Of a stretch of 64,000 bases of DNA, positions 56,434 to 64,000 are shown one piece after another (within the stretch, counting starts at the first letter, position 1; the number at the start of each line of letters is the position of its first letter). Under the pieces are notes generated by a model. The model ran no database searches and had not been told where the DNA came from. It was given only the letters and a program-made list of their open reading frames with translations. The stretch is taken from assembly GCA_015693905.1 (NCBI GenBank), contig CP065161.1, forward strand, positions 806,001-870,000. Direction: 5' to 3'. This DNA is from Rhodobacterales bacterium HKCCA1288 (lineage in GTDB: Bacteria; Pseudomonadota; Alphaproteobacteria; Rhodobacterales; Rhodobacteraceae). Both the position numbers and the translations under genes were made by a program.

Positions 56434-57762
56434 TCAACGTGCCCCCTGCTGAACTGCAACTTTTAATGAACTTACCACATAATCTAGATGCTCTGTTCGC
56501 AATCCAGGCCATACACCAACCCAAAACGAGTTATTCATGACATAGTCTGTATTGGTTAAAGCACCGCTAACTCTAAAGCTCTCATTCATAAATCCTGGCT
56601 GCTTTGTTAGATTACCAGCAAACAATAGGCGCGTCCCGACCCTCAAATTTTCTAACGCAGTCACGATCGATGTCCGCGATAGCTTCTCAGTCTCACGGAT
56701 TGTTAATAAATAGCCAAACCAAGACGGCTTAGTACTCGGCGTTGCTTTAGGAAGATAGAAATATTGATCCAGACGTTCTTCGATAAGCCTGTCTGTTAAG
56801 TAATCAAAGTTTTCTCTACGACGCTCAATGAAGTAATCAACCTTCTTTAGCTGGCTCAAGCCAACCGCCGCCTGCATATCGGAGACTTTTAGGTTATAAC
56901 CGACATGGCTGTATGTGTATTTATGGTCATAGCCCTCAGGTAACTCACCCAACTGCCAATCAAAGCGCTTCCCACAGGTATTATCTGTTCCAGGCTCACA
57001 GTAGCAGTCTCTACCCCAGTCACGAAAACTTTCGCAGATCCGAGCCAAGCGTAGACTGTCCATGAGTACTGCGCCGCCTTCTCCCATTGTTATGTGGTGG
57101 GCAGGATAAAAACTGAGAGTTGATAGATCGCCGAAGGTGCCAACAAGTCTTTCAGATCCATCTGCCATAGTGACGGTAGCCCCAAAGGCATCGCAACAAT
57201 CCTCAATCAAATAAAGACTGTGCTCATCGCATATTTCTCGTATCGCAACGACATCAAACGGATTTCCTAAACTGTGAGCTATCATGATTGCACGCGTTTT
57301 GTTGGTAACTGCGCGACGCACCGCTTCCACACACACGTTGTGAGTATCGAGATCTATGTCGACAAATACCGGAACACAGCCGTTTTGAATAATTGGAGCC
57401 ACCGTGGTCGGAAATCCGGCCGCCACAGTAATCACTTCATCGCCCGGTTTGATACGCTTATCGCCGAGTTTCCACGAAGTGAGTGTTGAAAATGCCAGCA
57501 AATTTGCAGCAGAGCCAGAGACTGTTAATTTTGCCAGTCTGCGGCCGCATTTTTTTGCTAAAGTGGGCTCAAACTGTGCGGCAAACCTACCCGCAGTCAG
57601 CCACATGTCAAGCGACGCATCTACAAGAGAAGCACAGTCATCTGCATCTAGCACTTTACCGGACACTGGAACGTAACTAACGCCGGCCTCGAATGGCACT
57701 TCCGAAAACTTTTGGTCGAAATACTCCCTGCTGGCCGATAAAATGTCTGACTTCTTGATCAT
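56434..57762 (-). CDS. rfbH: CDP-4-keto-6-deoxyglucose 3-dehydrase (E1)
   Basis: 442 residues, PMP-dependent enzyme of the aminotransferase fold. The usual PLP lysine is replaced by histidine in FYPAHHITMGEGG (H222-H223), the hallmark of E1 dehydrases. Cysteines in RDCYCEPGTDNTCGK give C-x-C-x7-C for a [2Fe-2S] cluster. It removes the 3-hydroxyl to yield a 3,6-dideoxy sugar, using electrons from a reductase (E3) not found in this window. First gene of the long minus-strand operon. Confidence 0.93.
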   Translation of the reverse strand: MIKKSDILSASREYFDQKFSEVPFEAGVSYVPVSGKVLDADDCASLVDASLDMWLTAGRFAAQFEPTLAKKCGRRLAKLTVSGSAANLLAFSTLTSWKLGDKRIKPGDEVITVAAGFPTTVAPIIQNGCVPVFVDIDLDTHNVCVEAVRRAVTNKTRAIMIAHSLGNPFDVVAIREICDEHSLYLIEDCCDAFGATVTMADGSERLVGTFGDLSTLSFYPAHHITMGEGGAVLMDSLRLARICESFRDWGRDCYCEPGTDNTCGKRFDWQLGELPEGYDHKYTYSHVGYNLKVSDMQAAVGLSQLKKVDYFIERRRENFDYLTDRLIEERLDQYFYLPKATPSTKPSWFGYLLTIRETEKLSRTSIVTALENLRVGTRLLFAGNLTKQPGFMNESFRVSGALTNTDYVMNNSFWVGVWPGLRTEHLDYVVSSLKVAVQQGAR

Positions 57763-57810
57763 TAGTTACGGATTGCCCCCAAAATAAGAAACTATGAAAT
57801 ATAGATGCAT

Positions 57811-58278
57811 TCAGGCCTTTTGGCCGTCAGGTTTGTAGTCCAAGTCTTCTAATTCAGACACCAATGTGTCTAGCTCATGCCTCAATGCCTGATACTCAAG
57901 CGCCTTCCGGATCAAAAATTCGTGGGCTAAAGCTAATTTAGCTGACATACCCTCTGGAGTGAGCAAGTACAAATACCGCAACTTATTGTCGTTCTCACGA
58001 AAATTACGCACCTTCACAAAGCCTTTTTCAATCAATGCATTAATGCAATAGTTTACGGCGCCAGCACTAACACCAAGCTCTTGCGCGATCTGCCGGTGGG
58101 ACATCTGAGGATTATTCTCAAGCAAGCGAAGAATACGAAACCTCAGGTCATTCCGGTTGGACTTTTGGTTGCGTTCAAAGCTACCGCACGAAGCCCTACC
58201 CGCAAGCTCCGATATCAAGTCATTAAATTGTTTGCCTTGTGATGCGTTCACGCGTGAACGGATATCAGACTGCGCCAA
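57811..58278 (-). CDS. MarR-like EPS-associated transcriptional regulator
   Basis: 155 residues with a winged helix around residues 45-110 (RILRLLENNPQMSHRQIAQEL; VNYCINALIEKGFVKVRNF). The C-terminal part is helical and polar. It resembles the EPS-associated MarR family (TIGR04176 type), which lies beside exopolysaccharide clusters. Placed directly upstream of rfbH in the same direction, 48 bp away, it could regulate the operon or be its first gene. Confidence 0.78.
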   Translation of the reverse strand: MAQSDIRSRVNASQGKQFNDLISELAGRASCGSFERNQKSNRNDLRFRILRLLENNPQMSHRQIAQELGVSAGAVNYCINALIEKGFVKVRNFRENDNKLRYLYLLTPEGMSAKLALAHEFLIRKALEYQALRHELDTLVSELEDLDYKPDGQKA

Positions 58279-58332
58279 AAAGGCAAGGCAAACCCTTGAG
58301 TGAGTCCTAGCAAAAATCTACGATAATGGAGA

Positions 58333-59019
58333 TTATCGCTTGTCATCGTCCGGCCAGACATTTTGGTCAGCTATCTCAAGATACCGAAAGACACTAGATA
58401 TCGACTGCCTCACCAACACTCATAGTATCGGAACTAGTTCGACCGAGTTTTAGAAGTTATTGGGCTGTACCAACTCTCAATGCTCGCCCCGTATATTTAC
58501 GACTTTCGCCTTTGCCTATCTTGGAAATTGTTCGGTGCATAATACTTTGAACAGTAACTAGATTGAGCACCACTAATTACACACTCCCCGTAACGGCTCC
58601 AAAAACTGTGCACTGTCACGTTCGTGCATCCACTCCGTTAACGCTTGCGATGATTTATAAGTGAGCCACATCACACTGCCACCGGCTAACTGATCCGTCT
58701 TCCCGCGCCCTACAATTATGCGGCATGTCGCTCTTACACCACCCAAGGTCACACGCCATCAGCGCAACGATCTACGACCGCCGCATCAATCCATCAACGC
58801 CAACCGAAATCATGGCAGCATCACGCAAGTGACCAGCGATCGAGCCCTCAAAAATATAATTGCATTCACATCGTCTAGCGTCCGTCTCAGCGACTAACGT
58901 TCAGGGTCAACATCCTAACAATGCGCGCGACGCAAAGCGAGGCGGACCATTTCGGATATCATCGGGTCATCAAAATTCAGTAGGCGGCGTATTTTTTCCA
59001 ACTGACGCTGCGTAATGAT
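58333..59019 (-). pseudogene. Decayed tyrosine recombinase
   Basis: No open frame spans this stretch, but pieces in all three minus frames line up in order with tyrosine recombinases: ITQRQLEKIRRLLNFDDP and VRLALRRAH, then GHLRDAAMISVGVDGLMRRS-stop-IVAL, IIVGRGKTDQLAGGSVMWL, YTGRALRVGTAQ-stop-LL, and SSVFRYLEIADQNVW before a stop at 58333. These cover the Arg box, the Lys-turn, an HxxR box with the His changed to Arg, and the Tyr box. Several frameshifts and two nonsense codons break it. The first third is missing where the dehydrogenase gene begins. It resembles the intact integrase at 60,522-61,391. Confidence 0.8.
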
Positions 59020-60303
59020 CTACAGCCGCAAATCACTCTCATCGGAAGCAAATACTGACTTTAGATCAAAAAACACGTGATCTGCACGGCCGAAGCGACA
59101 GATGGCCTTTGCGCCCATTTTGCGAAATTGGTCATGCGCCACCGTAAGAACAATACCATCATACTCGCCCTGCGCAGGGTGTTCGCAGAGATCAATATGA
59201 TACTCTTGCATCGCTTCGCTTGGTTCAACCCATGGGTCATGCACATCGACCGATATCCCATAGTCCATGAGCTCCGCGACCACATCAACTACGCGTGTGT
59301 TGCGCAAATCTGGACAGTTTTCCTTGAAAGTCAGGCCTAGAACCAGAACTTTTGCATCGCGCACGGGAATCTGACGTTTTATCATTGCACGGACCAATCG
59401 CCCTGCAACATATGCACCCATTCCATCATTGATACGCCGCCCGGCCAAAATCACCTGCGGATGATAGCCGATCGCCTCGGCTTTATAGGTCAAATAGTAG
59501 GGATCGACGCCAATGCAATGCCCGCCAACCAGTCCCGGGTGGAAGGGAACGAAATTCCATTTCGTACCGGCCGCTCGCAGTACGGCATCAGTATCAAGGT
59601 CCATTTTATTAAAAATAATGGCCAACTCATTGACCAGCGCAATATTTAGATCACGCTGCGTATTTTCGATTACTTTGGCGGCCTCAGCAACTCGGATCGA
59701 AGGAGCTTTATGGGTCCCCGCCGTCACAATAGAGGCGTACAAGCTGTCCACAATATCAGCGGCTTCGGGCGTTGAGCCTGCCGTCACTTTTGTAATTGTG
59801 GTCAAGCGGTGCTCTTTATCACCAGGGTTGATACGTTCGGGGCTATAGCCGCAGAAAAAGTCAAAGTTGAAGGTTAGGCCAGAGACACGTTCAAGAACTG
59901 GTACGCAGTCTTCTTCCGTGGCTCCCGGATACACTGTGGACTCATAAATCACGATATCACCGGGCTTAAGCGCTGTCCCAACCGTCTCAGATGCGCGGAT
60001 TAGTGGGGTCAAATCAGGACGTTTTGAGGCATCAACAGGCGTAGGCACAGTCACTATGAATATTGTCGCATCTTTTAGATCATCTGCATTAGAAGAATAG
60101 CGTAGCCTCTCCGCTTCCAATAATTCTTTGTCAGATACCTCCAAAGTCACATCATGCCCAGCCTGCAACGAGGCAATTCGAACGTCGTTCACATCAAAGC
60201 CAATGACATCGTACTTCTTGCCGAACTCTACGGCGAGAGGCAGTCCCACATAGCCGAGCCCAATGACAGCAATTTTTCGTTGAAGGTCTAGTCCTGCCGT
60301 CAC
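59020..60303 (-). CDS. tviB: UDP-N-acetylhexosamine 6-dehydrogenase (TviB/WbpA-like)
   Basis: 427 residues, UDP-glucose/ManNAc dehydrogenase family. N-terminal [19 protein letters not shown] binds [21 protein letters not shown] is family-typical, and the catalytic cysteine is in [12 protein letters not shown]. The C-terminal domain has [16 protein letters not shown]. The close match to TviB suggests oxidation of UDP-GlcNAc or UDP-GalNAc to the uronic acid. It stands alone between two recombinase-related sequences, as if inserted or left behind by mobile-element activity. Confidence 0.9.
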   Translation of the reverse strand: MTAGLDLQRKIAVIGLGYVGLPLAVEFGKKYDVIGFDVNDVRIASLQAGHDVTLEVSDKELLEAERLRYSSNADDLKDATIFIVTVPTPVDASKRPDLTPLIRASETVGTALKPGDIVIYESTVYPGATEEDCVPVLERVSGLTFNFDFFCGYSPERINPGDKEHRLTTITKVTAGSTPEAADIVDSLYASIVTAGTHKAPSIRVAEAAKVIENTQRDLNIALVNELAIIFNKMDLDTDAVLRAAGTKWNFVPFHPGLVGGHCIGVDPYYLTYKAEAIGYHPQVILAGRRINDGMGAYVAGRLVRAMIKRQIPVRDAKVLVLGLTFKENCPDLRNTRVVDVVAELMDYGISVDVHDPWVEPSEAMQEYHIDLCEHPAQGEYDGIVLTVAHDQFRKMGAKAICRFGRADHVFFDLKSVFASDESDLRL

Positions 60304-60432
60304 GTCACTCTTCTCCGCTACTGCCGTCAGATATCACAAACAATCACGCCAGACCAGGAAGGTAGGCTGCCCACCTAAGCTCAGATCTTGTTATTGAACG
60401 CATATCAAAGCACGCGGGCGGGTCAACACAAA

Positions 60433-60452
60433 TGGCGCGCTAGCTCGCGCCA
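60433..60452 (-). terminator. Possible terminator of the integrase gene
   Basis: TGGCGCG and CGCGCCA arms around a 6-nt loop lie about 70 bp past the integrase stop; on the minus strand TTTGTGTT follows. A short stem with an imperfect T-tail, so a weak terminator at best. Confidence 0.4.
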
Positions 60453-60521
60453 GCCACAAACATCGTGAAAATCAGTCAATGTCAGTGTATGTTCAGCTAC
60501 GCGGTATCTAGTCAAGTTGCT

Positions 60522-61391
60522 TCAGTCCCAAACACTGTGCTGCGCCGCCTCGAGGTAACGTGACAGCGTAGTAATTGACCTCCATCCTCCAGCCCGCGCA
60601 ATCGCGACCGTATCAAACCCACGGAGCAAGAGCTCCTGTGCAGCGCCCACGCGCAGTGAGTGCCCCGAAAGCTCCGAGTGCTGAGACACGCCCGCGCGCT
60701 TCGCAGCGGCCCTCACCGCGCGCACTACGGTGACAGGGTGAAGGCCGCGCTCAATGGGGCGCCCACGATAGATGGGACAAAACAAAAAAGGAAAACCATC
60801 CCCCCGATCCGCCACCCAATTGGCAACTAAGGTGGATGTGTCGCGTGACGCAAACGCAAACCGCCCCAGACCCGTTTGGTCGCACTTGCTGCGGGATATC
60901 GTCACGCGGAGAGTTCCATTTTCACGGAATTCTAAGTCGGCATCACATATAGAGACAATTTCAGCGCGACGGCCAAGGATTTCGTAACCGAGAGCGAGCA
61001 TGGCCGCGTCTCTCCGACCTACCAAAGTGCGGGGCATCGCCGCGAGCATGCTCCGCAATTCCGTATGGGCGAGGCCCCGCGCCTGACGCGGAGGTGAGCG
61101 CCGGGCGCGGGCGAGCCGCCTCAAAGCGAGCGTCACATCGTGGCCAGTGGTCGGATCACTGACACCATTCAGTCGATGCAACATCCCAACTGCGATCAGG
61201 TGGCGCCGCACAGTGCGCGCGAGGCAGTCTCGACCACAGGCCTCAACGAACTCTAGCACAATTGCCGGTGTGGCGGGCAGACTAGGATAGCCTCTGCCTT
61301 CACACCATGAAGCAAACTTTTGTGCATCGCGCTCGTAAGCTGTTACGGTGTTCGGCGCATAAGCGCCTTCCAAAGCTGCCAACGTAATCAT
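60522..61391 (-). CDS. Tyrosine recombinase / site-specific integrase
   Basis: 289 residues. The N-terminal SAM-like core-binding domain (TVTAYERDAQKFASWCEGRG) precedes the catalytic domain with LGRRAEIVSI (Arg I), SRSKCDQTG (Lys), SGHSLRVGAAQELL (HxxR), AGGWRSITT and the nucleophile Tyr in LSRYLEAAQ. All catalytic residues are present, so it may be active. It resembles IntI/XerC-type small integrases without an arm-binding domain. Divergent from the XRE gene with only 62 bp between. Confidence 0.92.
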   Translation of the reverse strand: MITLAALEGAYAPNTVTAYERDAQKFASWCEGRGYPSLPATPAIVLEFVEACGRDCLARTVRRHLIAVGMLHRLNGVSDPTTGHDVTLALRRLARARRSPPRQARGLAHTELRSMLAAMPRTLVGRRDAAMLALGYEILGRRAEIVSICDADLEFRENGTLRVTISRSKCDQTGLGRFAFASRDTSTLVANWVADRGDGFPFLFCPIYRGRPIERGLHPVTVVRAVRAAAKRAGVSQHSELSGHSLRVGAAQELLLRGFDTVAIARAGGWRSITTLSRYLEAAQHSVWD

Positions 61392-61414
61392 ATGCTTGCG
61401 TAAATCTCATAAGG

Positions 61415-61438
61415 TGACATGTGTCATTTTTAGTGACA
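61415..61438. promoter_or_regulatory. TGACA repeats between integrase and XRE genes
   Basis: TGACA-TG-TGTCA forms an inverted repeat, and a third TGACA follows 7 bp after it. In a 62-bp divergent promoter region this looks like an operator for the XRE protein, controlling itself and the integrase. Based on position only. Confidence 0.45.
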
Positions 61439-61453
61439 AATTGGGGATTGTCA

Positions 61454-61702
61454 ATGATAACTGGTACACAAATCAGATCCGCTAGAGCGGCCTTGGGATG
61501 GAATATCACTCGGCTGTCAAATGAAACTCAGGTCAGTGAACGGACCATCATTCGCATGGAAGCCGCCGACGGCGTCCCGAAGAGCACGGCGGCCAACATC
61601 AAAATTATCCGTCTCACACTGGAGGCCGCCGGCATCGAGTTCATAGGCGCCCCAGACGACCGGCCGGGGATACGCTTCAACCCCAAGCAATCCCAAAAAT
61701 AA
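61454..61702 (+). CDS. Small XRE-family helix-turn-helix protein
   Basis: 82 residues, single helix-turn-helix domain (QIRSARAALGWNITRLSNE; VSERTIIRMEAADG). The C-terminal part LTLEAAGIEFIGAPDDRPG is common in small XRE proteins linked to mobile elements. ATG 61454 is chosen because GGGGATTG lies just before it; the longer frame from 61421 would run through the operator-like repeats. It probably represses the divergent integrase gene. Confidence 0.85.
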   Translation: MITGTQIRSARAALGWNITRLSNETQVSERTIIRMEAADGVPKSTAANIKIIRLTLEAAGIEFIGAPDDRPGIRFNPKQSQK

Positions 61703-61794
61703 TTTTTTAGTGGAGCAACGCAAACGGCTTGCGACCAATTGCGGGCGCCAATACCCTAGCAATATGCAGTGCCACTATTAAGGGTTAGCGCAAC

Positions 61795-62283
61795 ATGTTG
61801 ATAGATGCAGCCATTATATCGCCCCCCATCACCACGCCAGACGAAGACGCAGGCGCGTTCGAAGCGTTGATGATAGCCCTCGGCGAGGAACTGAACCCAA
61901 AGACCCACCTCGAGCGGCGTCAAGTGGAACTCATCGCCTACTCTGAATGGGAAATTATGCGCCACCGCCGCTTCAGCGCACACCTGCTCGGACATGAGGC
62001 TCAGCGTGTGAGTGCAGAAGCACTGCGGGAGGAGCGCAGCCGATTGCTGACCCCCAAAGCAGACCAGAAAGCGCATAATTCTCAAAACAAAGAAGCGGCG
62101 CTTGATCGCATGAGTGAGTTCGGGGCGGTCGCCTACGCAAATCACCTACACATCCACGCGCACCACGAGGTGAGCGTGGAACGACTAGAGGCCCGCCGCC
62201 GACAATTATTAAAAGACTTCCACGACTTGCAGGCGCGCCGTGCGCTGGCGAATATCGATGACGCTGAAGTCTCAGAGCCATGA
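61795..62283 (+). CDS. Uncharacterised protein, helical, charged
   Basis: 162 residues; I do not recognise a family. After about 30 residues it is rich in Arg, Glu, Ala and His and predicted helical (EALREERSRLL; ERLEARRRQLLKDFHDL), possibly coiled coil. No signal peptide or membrane segment. Its stop overlaps the next gene's start (ATGA), so the pair is co-translated. It follows the XRE/integrase pair by 92 bp and may be cargo of the same mobile unit. Confidence 0.7.
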   Translation: MLIDAAIISPPITTPDEDAGAFEALMIALGEELNPKTHLERRQVELIAYSEWEIMRHRRFSAHLLGHEAQRVSAEALREERSRLLTPKADQKAHNSQNKEAALDRMSEFGAVAYANHLHIHAHHEVSVERLEARRRQLLKDFHDLQARRALANIDDAEVSEP

Positions 62284-62825
62284 CGAGCGCCCTCAAGCGG
62301 CAGTCCAACCGCAAAAACGCGCGGCTTAGCACGGGGCCCAAAACCGCCGAAGGCCGCCGAAAATCCAGCCAAAACGCTCGGCGCCACGGTCTGAGTGCCG
62401 CGCCACCCGCGACTGAAATTCTCCACCACCTCAGACTGATACTTGGCGACCCTGTGGCGACGCCCGAAACTGCAGCCCAGACCCCGCGCAGCGCGGCGGC
62501 GCTCCAGCTTGCGACAGCCGAGGCGCGGCTCACCCATGCCCAGCGCCACGCCGCCGAAATCGTGGCCCGCGAAACCCCACACACCCTAGCTTACGAAATA
62601 GACTTGGTGCGCGGCGAGCTCGAAGACCTTGATTATCTCTTCAATATCGAGGGGCAGATATCAGGGCGCAAATTACTGCGCCAACTCACGGCGACGTCTG
62701 CGCGTTTTGACGAGCGAGACCGCCGCGCCGCGCGCCGCCACTTGCAGGACGCGCACGCGGGCCGGCGCAAGGCGCTAAAGAGATTCCTAGAGCTGGATCA
62801 ATTTCACAAAACGAAGCCAAACTAG
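62280..62825 (+). CDS. Uncharacterised protein with TGPKT-EGR-NARRHGL motif
   Basis: 181 residues. The N-terminus, NARLSTGPKTAEGRRKSSQN then ARRHGLSA, is a recurrent motif of small bacterial proteins of unknown function often seen near mobile DNA. The rest is helical and basic, ending KRFLELDQFHKTKPN. No enzyme motif is visible. Translationally coupled to the upstream unknown gene, so the two products probably act together. AT-rich DNA follows for 75 bp before the next gene. Confidence 0.72.
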   Translation: MTSALKRQSNRKNARLSTGPKTAEGRRKSSQNARRHGLSAAPPATEILHHLRLILGDPVATPETAAQTPRSAAALQLATAEARLTHAQRHAAEIVARETPHTLAYEIDLVRGELEDLDYLFNIEGQISGRKLLRQLTATSARFDERDRRAARRHLQDAHAGRRKALKRFLELDQFHKTKPN

Positions 62826-62901
62826 ATTTTTAATTTAAATTATGTATAAAAATTTTTAAATGTCGCGAAACATCAGTTATCAAACACGCGCAAAATCAAT
62901 C

Positions 62902-64000
62902 TCATTTCCCCACGCGATCGCCCTGCCCCGCCCCTAGGGCCGTTTGCAAGATCAACCGAATGTCCAAAATCAGACCGCGCAGCGCGATGTAGCGGGCATC
63001 CCATGCAACGAGGCGCGCGGGGTCGCTCATATCCACGCCCGCAACTTGGGCAAGACCTGAGATACCCGGGCGAATGTCCAAAACACCCGCCTGAGCGCGC
63101 AGGCGCACCAATTCCTCTTGAGCGGGCAGGCAGGGGCGTGGGCCAATAAGGCTCATATCACCCCAAAGGACGTTCCAAAGCTGCGGCAGCTCATCAAGTT
63201 TATATCGGCGCAGCTTGGCCCCCAAGGGCGTGACGGCGGCGCTAGACACCTCATGCGTGCCCGCCTGTTTCGTGCCAATCGCCATGGTGCGGAATTTGTA
63301 GCAGGTGAAGACCTGCCCTCCGCGGCCCACGCGCGGTTGCGCGAAAATTGCAGGGCCATCGCCCTCTTTGCGGATCAAAGCCCACAAGATCAGCATAGGC
63401 AGCGCGAATAGGATCAAGCCACCCACTGCCGCAGCTAAATCCATGACGCGGCTGATCGCGCGATAGGTGAGGTTGCCCCCCTGCCCGTCACTCAGCACAA
63501 GCTCACGCGGGGCCGTCCGCGCGTGATGACACAGCCACTCCGCCAGCCGCGTCACGGACAGGGTCGGCTTTAGCGCCGAAATCGGGCCAAAGGCAAACCG
63601 CGCCAGAGGCTTGGGCAAGCGGTTTAGATGGCGCAGCGCACCTGCGAATGTCGCGCCATAAATCGCGGGCAGATAGAGATGCACGATATCCCCTCCCACC
63701 GCGTCAACTGCGGCGACACCATCGCGTTTGCTTTGCGCATAGGCGGATCGGTTGGCTGCCTCCAAAGCATGGGTTGAGCTGACATTGATAAACCGCCCCC
63801 CCGCATCCTGCGCCGCCTGCGCAAGCGTGGCTGCAAATTCCACATTAACGGCCTGATAGGCGCTCAGGCTTGCCCCCGCATCTGAATTCACCACCGCCAA
63901 ATTGAGCAGCAGATCTGCCCCCTGCAGCGCCTGCGATAGGTTTGCATAATCCGACACTGCGCATTCGGGGAATTTCGCCTGCAGCGTCTCAGGGTCGCGG
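62902..64000 (-). CDS. Hybrid nucleoside-diphosphate-sugar epimerase / sugar transferase (partial)
   Basis: The frame is open to the window edge, so the N-terminus lies outside. The visible first part is the C-terminal half of an extended SDR ([38 protein letters not shown]). A hydrophobic anchor ([19 protein letters not shown]) and a bacterial sugar transferase domain follow, with [24 protein letters not shown] and [12 protein letters not shown], the polyprenyl-phosphate hexose-1-phosphate transferase motifs. It probably loads the first sugar onto undecaprenyl phosphate, starting glycan assembly. Confidence 0.9.
   Translation of the reverse strand, partial: RDPETLQAKFPECAVSDYANLSQALQGADLLLNLAVVNSDAGASLSAYQAVNVEFAATLAQAAQDAGGRFINVSSTHALEAANRSAYAQSKRDGVAAVDAVGGDIVHLYLPAIYGATFAGALRHLNRLPKPLARFAFGPISALKPTLSVTRLAEWLCHHARTAPRELVLSDGQGGNLTYRAISRVMDLAAAVGGLILFALPMLILWALIRKEGDGPAIFAQPRVGRGGQVFTCYKFRTMAIGTKQAGTHEVSSAAVTPLGAKLRRYKLDELPQLWNVLWGDMSLIGPRPCLPAQEELVRLRAQAGVLDIRPGISGLAQVAGVDMSDPARLVAWDARYIALRGLILDIRLILQTALGAGQGDRVGK

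Overview
The window looks like a chromosomal segment of an alphaproteobacterium of the order Rhodobacterales (Roseobacter/Rhodobacter relatives). This rests on gene content and order: an Irr-type Fur regulator divergent from a fabA-fabB-fabI operon, a TAXI-type TRAP transporter beside a DctB/DctD two-component pair, a hybrid epimerase/sugar transferase, and moderately GC-rich housekeeping genes. Assignments come from reading translated sequence and recalling family motifs; no database search was run.

1-11.1 kb is ordinary chromosome: the 5' part of nth, an Ada-like repair protein, an OmpA-type lipoprotein, a FadR-type regulator with pcaD, an MFS exporter, a PLP dehydratase with an alpha/beta hydrolase, an FKBP isomerase, and fabA-fabB-fabI opposite irr. 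11.1-18.5 kb is a sulfur block: SulP permease, a phosphatase-domain/SQR-like fusion, a persulfide-dioxygenase-like enzyme, two YeeE/YedE half-transporters and a Crp/Fnr regulator. An IS630-type element sits between the regulator and the transporter genes. 18.6-25.6 kb holds dctB-dctD and a TAXI-TRAP transporter, with an 18-bp palindrome that could be its activator site.

25.6-64 kb is a surface polysaccharide region. It opens with an RfaH/NusG-like antiterminator, LptD, an O-antigen ligase/polymerase-like protein, glycosyltransferases and a CapD/WbpM-type dehydratase. From about 34.8 to 58.3 kb the DNA becomes visibly AT-rich. This part encodes GDP-L-fucose synthesis (manC, gmd, fcl), a dTDP-sugar remnant (rfbA, an N-terminally odd rfbC, a broken rfbB), further glycosyltransferases including a GT10 fucosyltransferase-like protein, three FkbM methyltransferases, an ABC exporter and a CDP-sugar module (rfbH, rfbF, rfbG, a ThDP enzyme and a reductase-like protein). 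The CDP module reads like a pathway to a branched 3,6-dideoxyhexose of the yersiniose type. A MarR-like EPS-associated regulator follows.

58.3-62.8 kb is a mobile or decaying patch inside the polysaccharide region: a heavily damaged tyrosine recombinase, a UDP-sugar dehydrogenase (tviB-like), an intact tyrosine recombinase divergent from a small XRE regulator, and two overlapping genes of unknown function. The window ends inside a hybrid epimerase/sugar transferase that probably starts glycan assembly on the lipid carrier. Taken together, the right 38 kb looks like a horizontally assembled O-antigen or exopolysaccharide locus carrying fucose, possible methylated sugars and a possible branched dideoxy sugar, read through under RfaH-type control.
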